The notes: generated from the letters alone by a model not told the origin. DNA of 64,000 nucleotides from Nitratireductor soli (GCF_001050155.1 NZ_LFVY01000012.1:1-64000); one strand, 5' to 3'; counted from the stretch's first letter, positions 8,351-16,871 are shown. Numbers and translations are program-made.

Positions 8351-8914
8351 ATGTCTCGACTTCGTCACTTCTACTCTCCGATATTGGGTGCGGTCGCGCT
8401 GATTGCTGCCGCATTCAGTTCGGGAGAGAGCTTCGCGAAAGAACCTGCTCCGGCGTTGGTCGAGCGGGATTGGGAGAATTACAAAGAGCCGGGTCTGCAA
8501 AAACCCGTCGTCGATCCGATCTCAGTCGGGGTTGGAGGCGTGATGGGCGCAGTGAAAGGGGCGGTTACTGTTGCTGCGGGCACGACTGCCCTTGAGATAG
8601 CCATCAGCTCAGCGCGCGGTTCGATCATCGGCGTCGCAAAGTCCATGGTCTGGGCCATCCTGAAAGGTGCGGGCAAGAATGTCGTTGCCCGGGACGCGCA
8701 ACCCAAGGGAAAATCCGCGGGTAGAGTTGTCGTCCGTCCCGGAATTGACGATCCGCGTCCTCGCGGTACCCACCCTGGTCTGCCATTCGATGGGCCGGGC
8801 GCTGGAAGACCGTTCCCTTGGACCGAGCACCTGCCTCGAGGAGGGGGTGGAGGCGGTTGTGGTGGAGGTATAGGCCCCGCTGAGCCGACATGGCGCTTCT
8901 GCAATGCGGTTTAG
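8351..8914 (+). CDS. secreted glycine-rich protein of unknown function
   Basis: This 187-residue protein has GGAGG about nine bases before its ATG. A signal peptide covers residues 1 to about 29 (hydrophobic ILGAVALIAAAFSSG, cleavage near SFA-KE). Residues 55-110 form two helical, weakly hydrophobic segments full of small residues with GxxxG spacing (GVGGVMGAVKGAVTVAAGTT, then ISSARGSIIGVAKSMVWAIL). The rest is proline- and glycine-rich and ends with GGGGGGCGGG before a short aromatic tail. A strong terminator follows. No family was recognised. The layout resembles secreted pore-forming peptides or surface proteins, but that is speculation. Confidence 0.6.
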   Translation: MSRLRHFYSPILGAVALIAAAFSSGESFAKEPAPALVERDWENYKEPGLQKPVVDPISVGVGGVMGAVKGAVTVAAGTTALEIAISSARGSIIGVAKSMVWAILKGAGKNVVARDAQPKGKSAGRVVVRPGIDDPRPRGTHPGLPFDGPGAGRPFPWTEHLPRGGGGGGCGGGIGPAEPTWRFCNAV

Positions 8915-8937
8915 CCAAAACGGGTTCGATACAGCTT

Positions 8938-8968
8938 GCCCCGCTGGCTCCGGCCGGCGGGGCTTTTT
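8938..8968 (+). terminator. Rho-independent terminator
   Basis: GCCCCGC (8938-8944) pairs with GCGGGGC (8957-8963), with further pairing possible in the 12-base loop, and TTTTT follows at 8964-8968. It terminates the secreted-protein gene ending at 8914. Confidence 0.85.
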
Positions 8969-9096
8969 GCGTCCAGCCGGTCGCGACAAGAGGTGCTCGA
9001 TTGTCGAACCTAAACAGTCGTCATGCTGCAGGATCAATCCCGAGCGAAAAATCGCGCGGCGATGGGACGAATTCAGCCATGCTGCGAGGCTCTTTC

Positions 9097-9906
9097 TCAA
9101 TCGTCGGGATCGGGAATCTTCAGCGGATGGCCGCAAGCCTTGCAATGGACCGCATCGGGGTCGTGGCGCAACAGCCCGCATTGCGGGCATGGATATCGGA
9201 CCTTGTAGGGACGAAAGATCGCCTGGGCCAGGCGGATGAACAGCGAAATGCCGGCAATCATGATGACGACGGAGGTCAACTTACCCCACATGCCTGGCAG
9301 GAGGATGTCACCGTAGCCGGTCGTCGTCATGCTCGTGACCGTATAGTAGAGGGCGTCCACATAACCGGCGAGCCCCGAATCCTCCCGGAAAAAGAACGTG
9401 TAGATGAATCCGGTCACCACGAATAGGAACGTGACCAGATTGAGAGCCGAATGGACGACCTCCCGCCATGATCCGTAACCCCGCCGGATCAGTGGACGCC
9501 ACAGAAAACCGCTGCGTGAGAGCGACCATAGGCGCAGGACGCGCAGGAAGCCGAGATTGGCCAGCCAGAGCGGCGCAAGCAACGTCGCCAGGATGAAAAG
9601 ATCGACGACACTTGTGGGCTGCCGCAACCAGCGCGCAATGTCATTGGCGGCAAGGGCGCGCGCCGCGATATCCGCAGCGAGCAGTGCTGCGATAGAATAG
9701 TCGATCCAGAGAAAGGATGGCCGGTCGCGCAGCACCGGGCTTGCAACGAAGAATGCGATGATCAGAAGATCGACGACCATGACAGCGAGTTGGAACCGCA
9801 ACGCGCCTTGTGAATGACCGTGGTAGAGACTGCGCAAGCGTCCTCGCAGGCGGTCCAGCGCGTTCGCTTCCCGTTCAGTTCCGCCGGTTTCTGAGGAAAT
9901 ATCCAT
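9097..9906 (-). CDS. voltage-gated-type K+ channel with C-terminal zinc ribbon
   Basis: The protein has about 269 residues from MDISSETGG; a GTG at 9969 is an alternative start. Five to six hydrophobic segments precede the pore. Segment 4 is followed by Arg-rich FLRVLRLWSLSRSG, like a voltage sensor. The pore loop SMTTTGYGDI carries the TxGYGD potassium selectivity filter. After the last membrane helix the tail reads YPCPQCGLLRHDPDAVHCKACG, a CxxC-x13-CxxC zinc ribbon at residues 243-262. This tail is unusual for K+ channels and may sense metal or redox state. The gene is convergent with the secreted-protein gene. Confidence 0.88.
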   Translation of the reverse strand: MDISSETGGTEREANALDRLRGRLRSLYHGHSQGALRFQLAVMVVDLLIIAFFVASPVLRDRPSFLWIDYSIAALLAADIAARALAANDIARWLRQPTSVVDLFILATLLAPLWLANLGFLRVLRLWSLSRSGFLWRPLIRRGYGSWREVVHSALNLVTFLFVVTGFIYTFFFREDSGLAGYVDALYYTVTSMTTTGYGDILLPGMWGKLTSVVIMIAGISLFIRLAQAIFRPYKVRYPCPQCGLLRHDPDAVHCKACGHPLKIPDPDD

Positions 9907-10102
9907 CGTTTGTTGCCCAATGCGTTTGCTAGGGAGCGTTTCGGCAGCAGCAACTGGTGCCGTCCGCACGCACCCAGCTTATCTGATCCTGAACACGGCA
10001 CCTAGGTGAGGACCTGTTAACCGACAGAAGTGTTCGATGACTGCTCTGAGCGCCTTTTCAGACATCGCAGTTACGCGGAAAACAGCTTCTGACTTCGGTC
10101 TG

Positions 10103-10966
10103 TCACTCGGGCGCGCAAAAGAATGCCGACAACGCAGCAGCAAGCTGTTCTGGCGCTTCCTCGGCCATGTGATGCCCGCAATCGATGCCGTGACCGCGGA
10201 GGTCCGGTGCCCATGTTCGCCACACAGCCAAGACATCGCCATAAAGCGGTTCGAGATCGTCATCGAGCGACCAGAGGACAAGCGTGGGGCAGGCCAGCGT
10301 TCTGCCGCTGATCCGATCTGCGCGGTCGTGATCAGCGTCGAGGGTCAAACCGGCCCTGTAGTCGCCGAGCATTCCTCGCACTGTTTCTGGTTTGGTGACG
10401 GCAGCCACAAAGTCTGCATAGTTCTCGAGCCCCATCGATTCTGCGGATCCGCCATACCATGCGATCGGATCGGCAAGGATGGCGCGTTCGGGCTTGTCTG
10501 GCTGGGCGAAGAAGAACCAGTGCCACCACGCTTCGGCGAATTGCGCGTCGCAACGCTCCAAGGCCTCCAGGATTGGCACACCGTCAAGTATGGCCAAGCG
10601 CTCGACCCGCTCCGGGTGATCCATCGCGCAGCGGAACGCGGTATAGCTGCCTCGGTCGTGGCCCGCGATCATGAAGCGTTCATGACCCAGCGCCTCCATC
10701 AGCAGAAGGCAGTCATGAGCCTTCGCCCGCTTGGATGCCTGCGAATGATCCGTCACGTCGGGCGGCGACGACGACTGCCCGAAGCCGCGCAGGTCGGGGC
10801 ACACGACGGTGAAATTTGCCGCAAGCAGGGGGGCGACACGGTGCCATGTCGCGTGCGTACGCGGATGCCCATGCAAGAGGAGGAGGGGTGGGCCTGACCC
10901 GCCGTGCCGCACCCGCAGCACGACATCGCCAACATCAATCCAATCCAGTGCAAAGCCCTCGAACAT
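10103..10966 (-). CDS. alpha/beta hydrolase, haloacetate dehalogenase/epoxide hydrolase-like
   Basis: The 287-residue enzyme has HGHPRTHATWH (oxyanion region), nucleophile elbow GHDRGSYTAFR with Asp as nucleophile, WWHWFFF in the cap, and a final GHHMAEEAP with the catalytic His. The overall pattern follows fluoroacetate dehalogenases. In those, the elbow normally has two Arg (DRG-x-R) that hold the carboxylate; here the second position is Tyr. The substrate may therefore differ, for example an epoxide or ester. The start at 10966 (MFEGFALDW) matches the family; the open frame continues upstream to 11059. It is a single gene. Confidence 0.8.
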   Translation of the reverse strand: MFEGFALDWIDVGDVVLRVRHGGSGPPLLLLHGHPRTHATWHRVAPLLAANFTVVCPDLRGFGQSSSPPDVTDHSQASKRAKAHDCLLLMEALGHERFMIAGHDRGSYTAFRCAMDHPERVERLAILDGVPILEALERCDAQFAEAWWHWFFFAQPDKPERAILADPIAWYGGSAESMGLENYADFVAAVTKPETVRGMLGDYRAGLTLDADHDRADRISGRTLACPTLVLWSLDDDLEPLYGDVLAVWRTWAPDLRGHGIDCGHHMAEEAPEQLAAALSAFFCAPE

Positions 10967-11171
10967 GCTCCCGATGCTATCATCAGGGCGCGTAGGGTAA
11001 AGCTCCGCTCTGGCTGCGCAGCAGACTTCGGCAAACCGGTACACCATCTGACGTGACATCGTGATTCAAGCGCGGCAAGAGGGGCTGTCGATGTCTGATC
11101 AATTCTGGCTACAGCATCGGCCCGAAAATCAGAATCGATCTTCGGAAAGCACGATGTGTAGATTCAAAGCG

Positions 11172-11214
11172 TTAGAGCGTCCTTTGGCGTCCGAATGGAC
11201 GCACGGCGCTCTAG
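11172..11214. repeat. Rhizobiales-type intergenic palindrome (copy A)
   Basis: TAGAGCG and CGCTCTA form the outer arms, and GCGTCC/GGACGC form the inner arms around GAAT. A closely related element lies at 59661-59696, sharing GCGTCCTTT, GCGTCCGAATGG and CGCA. Such palindromes are scattered between genes in rhizobia. This copy stands in a 410-base gap together with a terminator at 11373. Confidence 0.7.
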
Positions 11215-11372
11215 CCAAGGCCCAGCTTAAGCGCATTGAACGCTTTTTCCCGTTCCCGCGGGCGCATGGACGATCGGCGAGTTGGGCGCGATTGAGGTCG
11301 GGTGTTTCAGCGCCTACACCTGGCCGCCAGGCCGGCCGCCGCCGTAATCCCTGCGTACATCTCTCCCCTTCC

Positions 11373-11406
11373 GCCTCTGCCGGCTCCGGCTGGCAGGGGC
11401 ATTTTT
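11373..11406 (+). terminator. orphan Rho-independent terminator
   Basis: GCCTCTGCC (11373-11381) pairs with GGCAGGGGC (11392-11400), nine pairs including one G-U, followed by A and TTTTT. No protein gene precedes it on this strand after 8914. It may end a small RNA made from the gap 11060-11400. Confidence 0.6.
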
Positions 11407-11470
11407 GCGTTTGGAACGTTCGGACGGTTCTTAACCGGTATGAAACACTCACCTGATAATCGCCGCCGGC

Positions 11471-12253
11471 ATGAAGATCGTCTTGCTGAAAGCTGCTCTC
11501 GCAACGTGTCTGTCCATCATTGCTTCGCTAGCCATATGCTGGTTCGTACTCAGCATGGCCGGCAGCGAGATGGACTGGTTTCCCGTGATCATGAGTGCGC
11601 TCTGCCCGCTGTTGATCGCTTTCCCGGCGAGCACCTACACCTTCTACCAGAACCACAGAATAGCGCTTGCGCATGCTCAGCTTGAAGCGGCTCACAAGGA
11701 GTTGGCGGACGTGCATGGCGATCTTGCCATCGCTGCCCGTACCGATGGAATGACCGGGCTGCTCAATCGGAGTTCCTTTATCGCCGACCTGGACGAGATC
11801 GGGCAGCGCGGAACTGGAGGCGTTCTTCTCGTCATCGATGCGGATGACTTCAAGGCTATCAATGACACTCACGGCCATCTAATCGGAGATCGTGCGCTCT
11901 GCTCTATTGCGAGCGTCATTCGCGATGCCGTTGGCGACACCGGAATCGCTGCCCGCATTGGCGGAGAAGAGTTTGGCGTTTTCGTAGAGGCGGCATCGCT
12001 GGACGATGGATTGGCACTGGCAGAGAAGGTGCGTCTTGGAGTTGAGCAGTTGGTGTTTCGACCAACTTGGAATGAAATCACCGCATTGAGCGTGAGCGTT
12101 GGTGTGGCATTCGCAGAGACCAAGGCGGACTTTTCATCACTCATGGCCGTCGCCGACGACCAGCTTTACCGGGCAAAGCGAAGTGGCCGCAATCGGATAT
12201 GTGCTCCCCAACTCCGTGGTTCCGGGGGGCGTCTGCGGGCTGCTATCGGGTGA
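11471..12253 (+). CDS. membrane-anchored diguanylate cyclase (GGDEF)
   Basis: This 260-residue protein makes cyclic di-GMP from two GTP. Two membrane helices occupy residues 3-30 and 38-57, followed by a short coiled-coil linker (ALAHAQLEAAHKELADVH) and a GGDEF domain from about residue 85. TGLLNRSSF opens the domain, DADDFKAINDTHGH binds metal and GTP, and the active loop is ARIGGEEFGVF. The RxxD inhibition site normally five residues before the loop is absent, so product feedback is probably weak. No sensory domain is visible beyond the membrane part. It is monocistronic. Confidence 0.92.
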   Translation: MKIVLLKAALATCLSIIASLAICWFVLSMAGSEMDWFPVIMSALCPLLIAFPASTYTFYQNHRIALAHAQLEAAHKELADVHGDLAIAARTDGMTGLLNRSSFIADLDEIGQRGTGGVLLVIDADDFKAINDTHGHLIGDRALCSIASVIRDAVGDTGIAARIGGEEFGVFVEAASLDDGLALAEKVRLGVEQLVFRPTWNEITALSVSVGVAFAETKADFSSLMAVADDQLYRAKRSGRNRICAPQLRGSGGRLRAAIG

Positions 12254-12497
12254 TCGGGGCAGGCTCTTTCATTGGCCTTCGATGATGCCGATCGCCTGCC
12301 TGATCTGCTCACCCGTCTTCTTGCTGCATGCGCTGCCACGGATTTCAGCCATCGCCGGGCAGAGCAATGTGAACTCGACTTCGGTCTCCGGTCTCCGGCC
12401 ATCCGGTGCCGACTGCGCGTCGCGCGAGGCCCTGGAACTCGGCCGCATCAATCGATCAACTGGCTCTACCAAGCCGTTGAATATCAAAGATTCCCTG

Positions 12498-14048
12498 CTA
12501 TTTCCAGGGTGGTTCACAGGCTGCGAGATCGTCCCAGAGCGCTTGGGCATGGGCCCAGCTGTGCTCCGCCTTCGTCTGGCAGGAACCGATCACCCGGCCG
12601 ATGGCGCGCTGGGCCATCGGGTCGGCCATGGCGCCGAAGGGCGCGGCGGTCAAGGTGGTCTCGGCCATGGCGGCGTCATTGAGGTCGCCGAAAACCGCCT
12701 GCAGCGTCTTCAGCCTGCGCGAAAACGGCCGCATTCTTTTATCCGGCAGCAAGGGGCTGAAGAATTCGACTGTGTAGCGGAGAGCCTTGAGCTTCTTGCG
12801 CAGGGTATGCCTCTGACGCAGATCGAATGAGGCAATGCCTTCCGCGTGACGCGCAGTGTTGCGCCATCGCCTGTCGAGCGCCCGCCGGGCATACTTCATG
12901 ACGGACATTGCCGACCGCTCGCCCTTTGCCGGCGTGCTCGATGCGGCCCAATCCCCCGCCTCGATGAACTCGGCGAGGTTGATCAGCATCGACTGCGTGC
13001 GCCGGCCGATCAGCAAATGGCGCAATGCGTCGCGAACCTGCGCCGTTTGTTCGTCAAGCGCCTCGGTGAGGGAATGGAAGCCTGCTTCCCCGCCATGGGC
13101 GGCGGCGAGCGGCGTGACGATCGTTCCCGACACGACATCCAGATCGCGCAGGCGACCGACCTGATGCGCCAGCCAGCGGCAGTCTTCGACAAGATCGACC
13201 CGCTCCGGACAATCCACGATCGGTTTGAAGATCGACAGGGCGGTGCGCAGCCGTCGCAGCCCGACGCGCAATTGATGCGGCGGCTCGGCGGTGTCGAGCC
13301 GGCGAACGGCCTGGATGTTTGCCGTCACCTGATCGAGGCATTCGCGCAAGCTCGCCCGTGCCGCCTGCTGCACCGTGTTCGCGGGGTCGAGCGCCACCTT
13401 TCTGGCCATGCGCGGCTTGGCCGGTGGCTCGATATAGCCTCTTTCAGCGAGCAGGAAGCCGCGCGCGGCCTTTGAAAGGCTGGAGAACTGCAAGCCACCC
13501 TCCGGCAGGACCGCCCGGGCGATGGTGTAGAGGCTTTTCGGGTCGCCGCGCACCAGCTCGATTTCCAGTTCGTTCAGCATGCGGCTGAGTTCGGCTGCCT
13601 TGATCTGGCCTGCGTCGACGGCGATGTTGGCTTGCGTGCCGTCATCCAGCGTAATGTCGAAACTGGTTCGCCTGATATCGGTTTCCACCACCGGATGGAG
13701 CGGAGCGTTGCCAACCAGCGCGCGGACCCGCTTGCGCATGGGTTTGCTGGCGATCGCCGCAAGACGAAGGCGTCCTTCGGGCGCCGGCTGTTCTATTTCC
13801 TCCGCTTGCGACAGGCCGCCGGCGATCCTGCCACGCTGCTTGACGGTCTGCAGCCATTGCGTACCATCGTGCCTGAGGCGCAGCGAAATGCCCGCCGCCT
13901 GCAAGGCACGGGCTTCCGTGTCGTAGTAGATGCTGCGCAGCAAGCGGCAATGCTGTTCCCCGTCGGCGATGCCGAGCCTGGAAATGCGCTGCAGGACCCC
14001 GGCGGCGTGATCCGCATCCAGAAGAAGTTTGAGTTCGATCTCGCTCAT
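12498..14048 (-). CDS. CYTH-CHAD domain protein (inorganic triphosphatase-like)
   Basis: The 516-residue protein begins MSEIELKLLLD, where E-x-E-x-K is the CYTH signature. The CYTH domain occupies residues 1-200 (SIYYDTEARALQAAGISLRL, ETDIRRTSF). It belongs to the triphosphate-tunnel superfamily and probably hydrolyses triphosphate, as E. coli YgiF does. Residues 220-510 form a helical CHAD domain rich in His, Arg and Lys (PHQLRVGLRRLRTALSIF, KKLKALRYTVEFF), a fold known to bind polyphosphate. The start at 14048 is chosen over 14066 because it begins directly with the motif. Confidence 0.9.
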   Translation of the reverse strand: MSEIELKLLLDADHAAGVLQRISRLGIADGEQHCRLLRSIYYDTEARALQAAGISLRLRHDGTQWLQTVKQRGRIAGGLSQAEEIEQPAPEGRLRLAAIASKPMRKRVRALVGNAPLHPVVETDIRRTSFDITLDDGTQANIAVDAGQIKAAELSRMLNELEIELVRGDPKSLYTIARAVLPEGGLQFSSLSKAARGFLLAERGYIEPPAKPRMARKVALDPANTVQQAARASLRECLDQVTANIQAVRRLDTAEPPHQLRVGLRRLRTALSIFKPIVDCPERVDLVEDCRWLAHQVGRLRDLDVVSGTIVTPLAAAHGGEAGFHSLTEALDEQTAQVRDALRHLLIGRRTQSMLINLAEFIEAGDWAASSTPAKGERSAMSVMKYARRALDRRWRNTARHAEGIASFDLRQRHTLRKKLKALRYTVEFFSPLLPDKRMRPFSRRLKTLQAVFGDLNDAAMAETTLTAAPFGAMADPMAQRAIGRVIGSCQTKAEHSWAHAQALWDDLAACEPPWK

Positions 14049-14244
14049 CGACAAGCCCCGTGCCATGCTCCGGGCCTACAACTAGCGGTGTTTCACCGCC
14101 CGCGCAAAGACATGTTCGAAGCACGGGCCGTGCTCGGCGCTGCGCTACGGCTCTCACAGGGTTCGGCTGGAGGAACAGGCGGCCGCTCGCGCGATGGTTG
14201 CGGATGTTGAAGCCGGGGGCATGGACAGGAAGGCGGTGCATGGA

Positions 14245-14352
14245 TCAGTGGTCGTCTGCGTCCGATTGCCGGCGTGCGATGAATGGCACGACCAACCCCC
14301 CTATGACGAGGAAAAGGATGCAACAGGCCAGATAAACATAGAGGTAGAACAC
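14245..14352 (-). CDS. possible small membrane protein (35 residues)
   Basis: From a GTG at 14352 the frame encodes a strongly hydrophobic segment (VFYLYVYLACCILFLVIGGL) followed by VVPFIARRQ and an acidic tail DADDH. This is one membrane span with a positive-inside tail, and it is more protein-like than the upstream part of the same frame (to 14499). No clear ribosome site is seen. Function unknown. Confidence 0.35.
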   Translation of the reverse strand: MFYLYVYLACCILFLVIGGLVVPFIARRQSDADDH

Positions 14353-14569
14353 GCTCGAACTCTTACCCGCCCCACGCAGAAAACGACGCGTGGAGTCATC
14401 CCAATGAGAACGTGGTGCCGTTCGTGATGTCCGTTTGCACCCAGCCCTCCCCCCCAGAGGTGATCCTCGAATCTCCCAGCGTGGAGACAAAAGGCTCACT
14501 GAAATTCAAGCAGATTTACCCAAGGGAAGCAATAGCCGGCTATCTACGTGCGCTGACCAACTCGCCGCG

Positions 14570-14824
14570 TCAAAGTTTGGGCGATGTGTAGATCGGCACG
14601 CCCAACTGCAACGGTTTTGGCTCGATCAGCCGCGGTATGTCCCGTTGTTGTTGCTGCCATTGCTGGTGCTGCGCCTCCAGCATGCGTTCCGCCCTGTCAG
14701 CCTGCCGTATCGCTCGCTCGGCATCGCGCAGCCTTGCCTCGTCGGCCTTTTTGCCATCGGCCAGAGCAGGGGCGCCGGCAAGGGCGATCATGAGAAGAGT
14801 GGTGACAATCCTTGTCGCGTTCAT
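14570..14824 (-). CDS. small secreted Gln-rich protein
   Basis: This 84-residue protein starts MNATRIVTTLLMIALAGAPA, a clear signal peptide with cleavage near ALA-DG. The mature part is charged and helical (ARLRDAERAIRQADRAERML), then EAQHQQWQQQQRDI, then a Pro-rich end. It probably sits in the periplasm. No family was recognised. The long open frame running upstream to 15793 on this strand is a shadow of mgtE. It is divergent from mgtE. Confidence 0.65.
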   Translation of the reverse strand: MNATRIVTTLLMIALAGAPALADGKKADEARLRDAERAIRQADRAERMLEAQHQQWQQQQRDIPRLIEPKPLQLGVPIYTSPKL

Positions 14825-15100
14825 CGTGCCGCCGCTTAGCTGTGTTCGATTTCTCCTGTCCCGGCAACAGATGTAGGGCGTCCTCCGCGTTTGTTCAAAC
14901 CCTGGGATCGACCGGTCCGAAAGGCCTGTCGGCGTTCCGGGAGGAACCAGCGTCGCCGTGCCACATTGTGTCTCAAGGGGCGGGCGAATTTCTTCGATGG
15001 AAAGCGGGCCACCGGTTGCGGTGCGGCCTGCGCCTCTATATTGCCGGGAACTGAGACTGCACCTGTTCCCAGTATCCTTTTTCCACCCAGGGAGGTGTTT

Positions 15101-16519
15101 TTGAGCGAGCCGGAAGGACTGGACACGGACGCTGGCGCGGGCGGCGCGCCGGATATGGGTATTTACGACGCCGATGGCGTCGTCTCGGCACATTTCCTTG
15201 CTCATGTCGGCGCGGCGATCGCCGATCGCGACACGCTGACGCTGCGCCAGGATGTCAGTTCGCTGCACCAGTCCGAGATCGGCGATCTGCTCGAGGCGCT
15301 GCTTCCCGAGCAAAGACTGGCGCTCGTCGTCCTGATGGGGGACGATTTCGACTATACGGCGCTGACCGAGGTCGACGAGGCGATCCGTCTCGACATTCTG
15401 GAAAACCTGCCCAACCAGCAGGTGGCGCGCGCCGTCGAGCAACTCGATTCGGATGACGCGGTCTACATCCTCGAGGATCTCGACCAGCAGGATCGCGATG
15501 AAATCCTGGCCGAGCTGCCGTTCACCGAACGCGTGCGCCTGCGCCGCTCGCTTGGCTATCCCGAAGAGACCGCCGGCCGGCGCATGCAGACGGAGTTCGT
15601 CGCCGTGCCGCCTTTCTGGACCGTCGGCCAGACCATCGACTACATGCGCGAGGAGCAGAACCTGCCGGAGAGCTTTTCGCAGATATTCGTCATCGACCCG
15701 ACGTTCCGCCTGGTCGGCGCCGTCGACCTCGACCGCATCCTGCGCACCAAGCGCGGCGTCAAGGTCGAGGATGTGATGCGCGAGACGCGCCACGCCATTC
15801 CCGCCACGATGGACCAGGAAGAGGCGGCGCAGATTTTTGAAAAGTACGATCTTCTGTCGGCCGCCGTGGTTGACGAGAACGAACGCCTTGTCGGCGTTCT
15901 GACCATTGACGACGTGGTCGACGTTATCCAGCAGGAGGCCGAGGAGGATCTGCTGCGCATGGGCGGCGTCGGCGACGAGGAGCTGTCGGACCGTGTCTTG
16001 ACGGCGGCGCGCTCGCGCGTGCCATGGCTGATGGTCAATCTGGTCACGGCCTTTCTCGCCGCCTCCGTCATCGGCCTGTTCGACGCAACGATCGAGAAGA
16101 TCGTCGCGCTTGCGGTGCTCATGCCGATCGTTGCCGGCATGGGCGGCAATGCCGGTTCACAGACCATGACGGTCACCGTGCGCGCCCTGGCGACGCGCGA
16201 CATCGACATCTACAATGCGGGCCGCATTATTCGCCGCGAAATGGGCGTCGGCGTCCTCAACGGCCTGATCTTCGCCGTCCTGATCGGCGCGGTGGCCGCC
16301 GCCTGGTTCCAGGATTACAACCTTGGCGGCATCATCGCCGCCGCCATGATCATCAACATGTTCGTCGCGGCCGTCGCCGGCATCCTGATTCCGCTCCTGC
16401 TCGACCGCGTCGGGGCCGATCCGGCGGTCGCCTCATCTGTTTTCGTCACGGCGGTCACCGACGTGGTCGGCTTTTCCGCCTTCCTCGGCCTTGCCACCTG
16501 GTGGTTCGGCCTGTTGTGA
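15101..16519 (+). CDS. mgtE: magnesium transporter MgtE
   Basis: This is a 472-residue Mg2+ channel. The TTG start at 15101 is chosen because GGAGG lies five bases upstream; the frame is open further, but without a ribosome site. Domains in order: MgtE N domain (HQSEIGDLLEALLPEQRLAL, residues 40-160), two CBS domains (about 160-290, with EDVMRETRHAIPATMDQEEA), a connecting helix (ARSRVPWLMVNL), and five membrane helices containing MPIVAGMGGNAGSQTMTV and the end AVTDVVGFSAFLGLA. The Asp of AVTDVVGF lines the pore. The N and CBS domains sense cytosolic Mg2+. No riboswitch was recognised in the 270-base leader. Confidence 0.93.
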   Translation: MSEPEGLDTDAGAGGAPDMGIYDADGVVSAHFLAHVGAAIADRDTLTLRQDVSSLHQSEIGDLLEALLPEQRLALVVLMGDDFDYTALTEVDEAIRLDILENLPNQQVARAVEQLDSDDAVYILEDLDQQDRDEILAELPFTERVRLRRSLGYPEETAGRRMQTEFVAVPPFWTVGQTIDYMREEQNLPESFSQIFVIDPTFRLVGAVDLDRILRTKRGVKVEDVMRETRHAIPATMDQEEAAQIFEKYDLLSAAVVDENERLVGVLTIDDVVDVIQQEAEEDLLRMGGVGDEELSDRVLTAARSRVPWLMVNLVTAFLAASVIGLFDATIEKIVALAVLMPIVAGMGGNAGSQTMTVTVRALATRDIDIYNAGRIIRREMGVGVLNGLIFAVLIGAVAAAWFQDYNLGGIIAAAMIINMFVAAVAGILIPLLLDRVGADPAVASSVFVTAVTDVVGFSAFLGLATWWFGLL

Positions 16520-16546
16520 GGCGCGGAGGGGCAATGGATAGATCGG

Positions 16547-16870
16547 TTATGGTGCGTGTCGGGCTTCCACATAATTCTCATTTGGCAGAGCCGGGGAGAC
16601 TGTCATTCTGACCCCGAGCGCTTTGACAACGCCGAGCAAGGTTGAGAGCTTTGGATCGCCTTTATCGCTAAGCGCTTTGTATAGGCCCTCACGGGTGATC
16701 CCGGCAGCCTTTGCAACGTCAGTCATGCCGATCGACCGAGCAACATCATTGAGTGCATGGGTGATGAAAGCAGGGTCACCCTCCTCGAAAGCTGCTTCGA
16801 TATAGGCAGCGCGATCCTCTGGGGTTTTGAGGTGATCCTGAATATCAAACTTGGTTGTCTTGAGTGGCAT
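16547..16870 (-). CDS. antitoxin of HigBA/RelBE-type module (TIGR02684-like)
   Basis: The protein has 107 residues. The N-terminal part (DIQDHLKTPEDRAAYIEAAF) and the helix-turn-helix TDVAKAAGITREGLYKALSD, followed by PKLSTLLGVVKALGVRM, match the addiction-module antidote family of XRE-like proteins. It binds the partner toxin and the operator upstream. It follows the toxin gene with a one-base gap, the reverse of the usual antitoxin-first order but typical of this family. It is convergent with mgtE. Confidence 0.88.
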   Translation of the reverse strand: MPLKTTKFDIQDHLKTPEDRAAYIEAAFEEGDPAFITHALNDVARSIGMTDVAKAAGITREGLYKALSDKGDPKLSTLLGVVKALGVRMTVSPALPNENYVEARHAP

Positions 16871-16871
16871 G

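Noticed and set aside
12269-12550. Minus-strand 93-codon frame ending KKTGEQIRQAIGIIEGQ
   Set aside because: The end looks protein-like, but no ribosome site or convincing start was found and the frame overlaps the CHAD gene; evidence too thin to list.
14825-15100. Possible Mg2+ riboswitch before mgtE
   Set aside because: No M-box-like pairing or conserved blocks were recognised; only a GC-rich leader with a good ribosome site.
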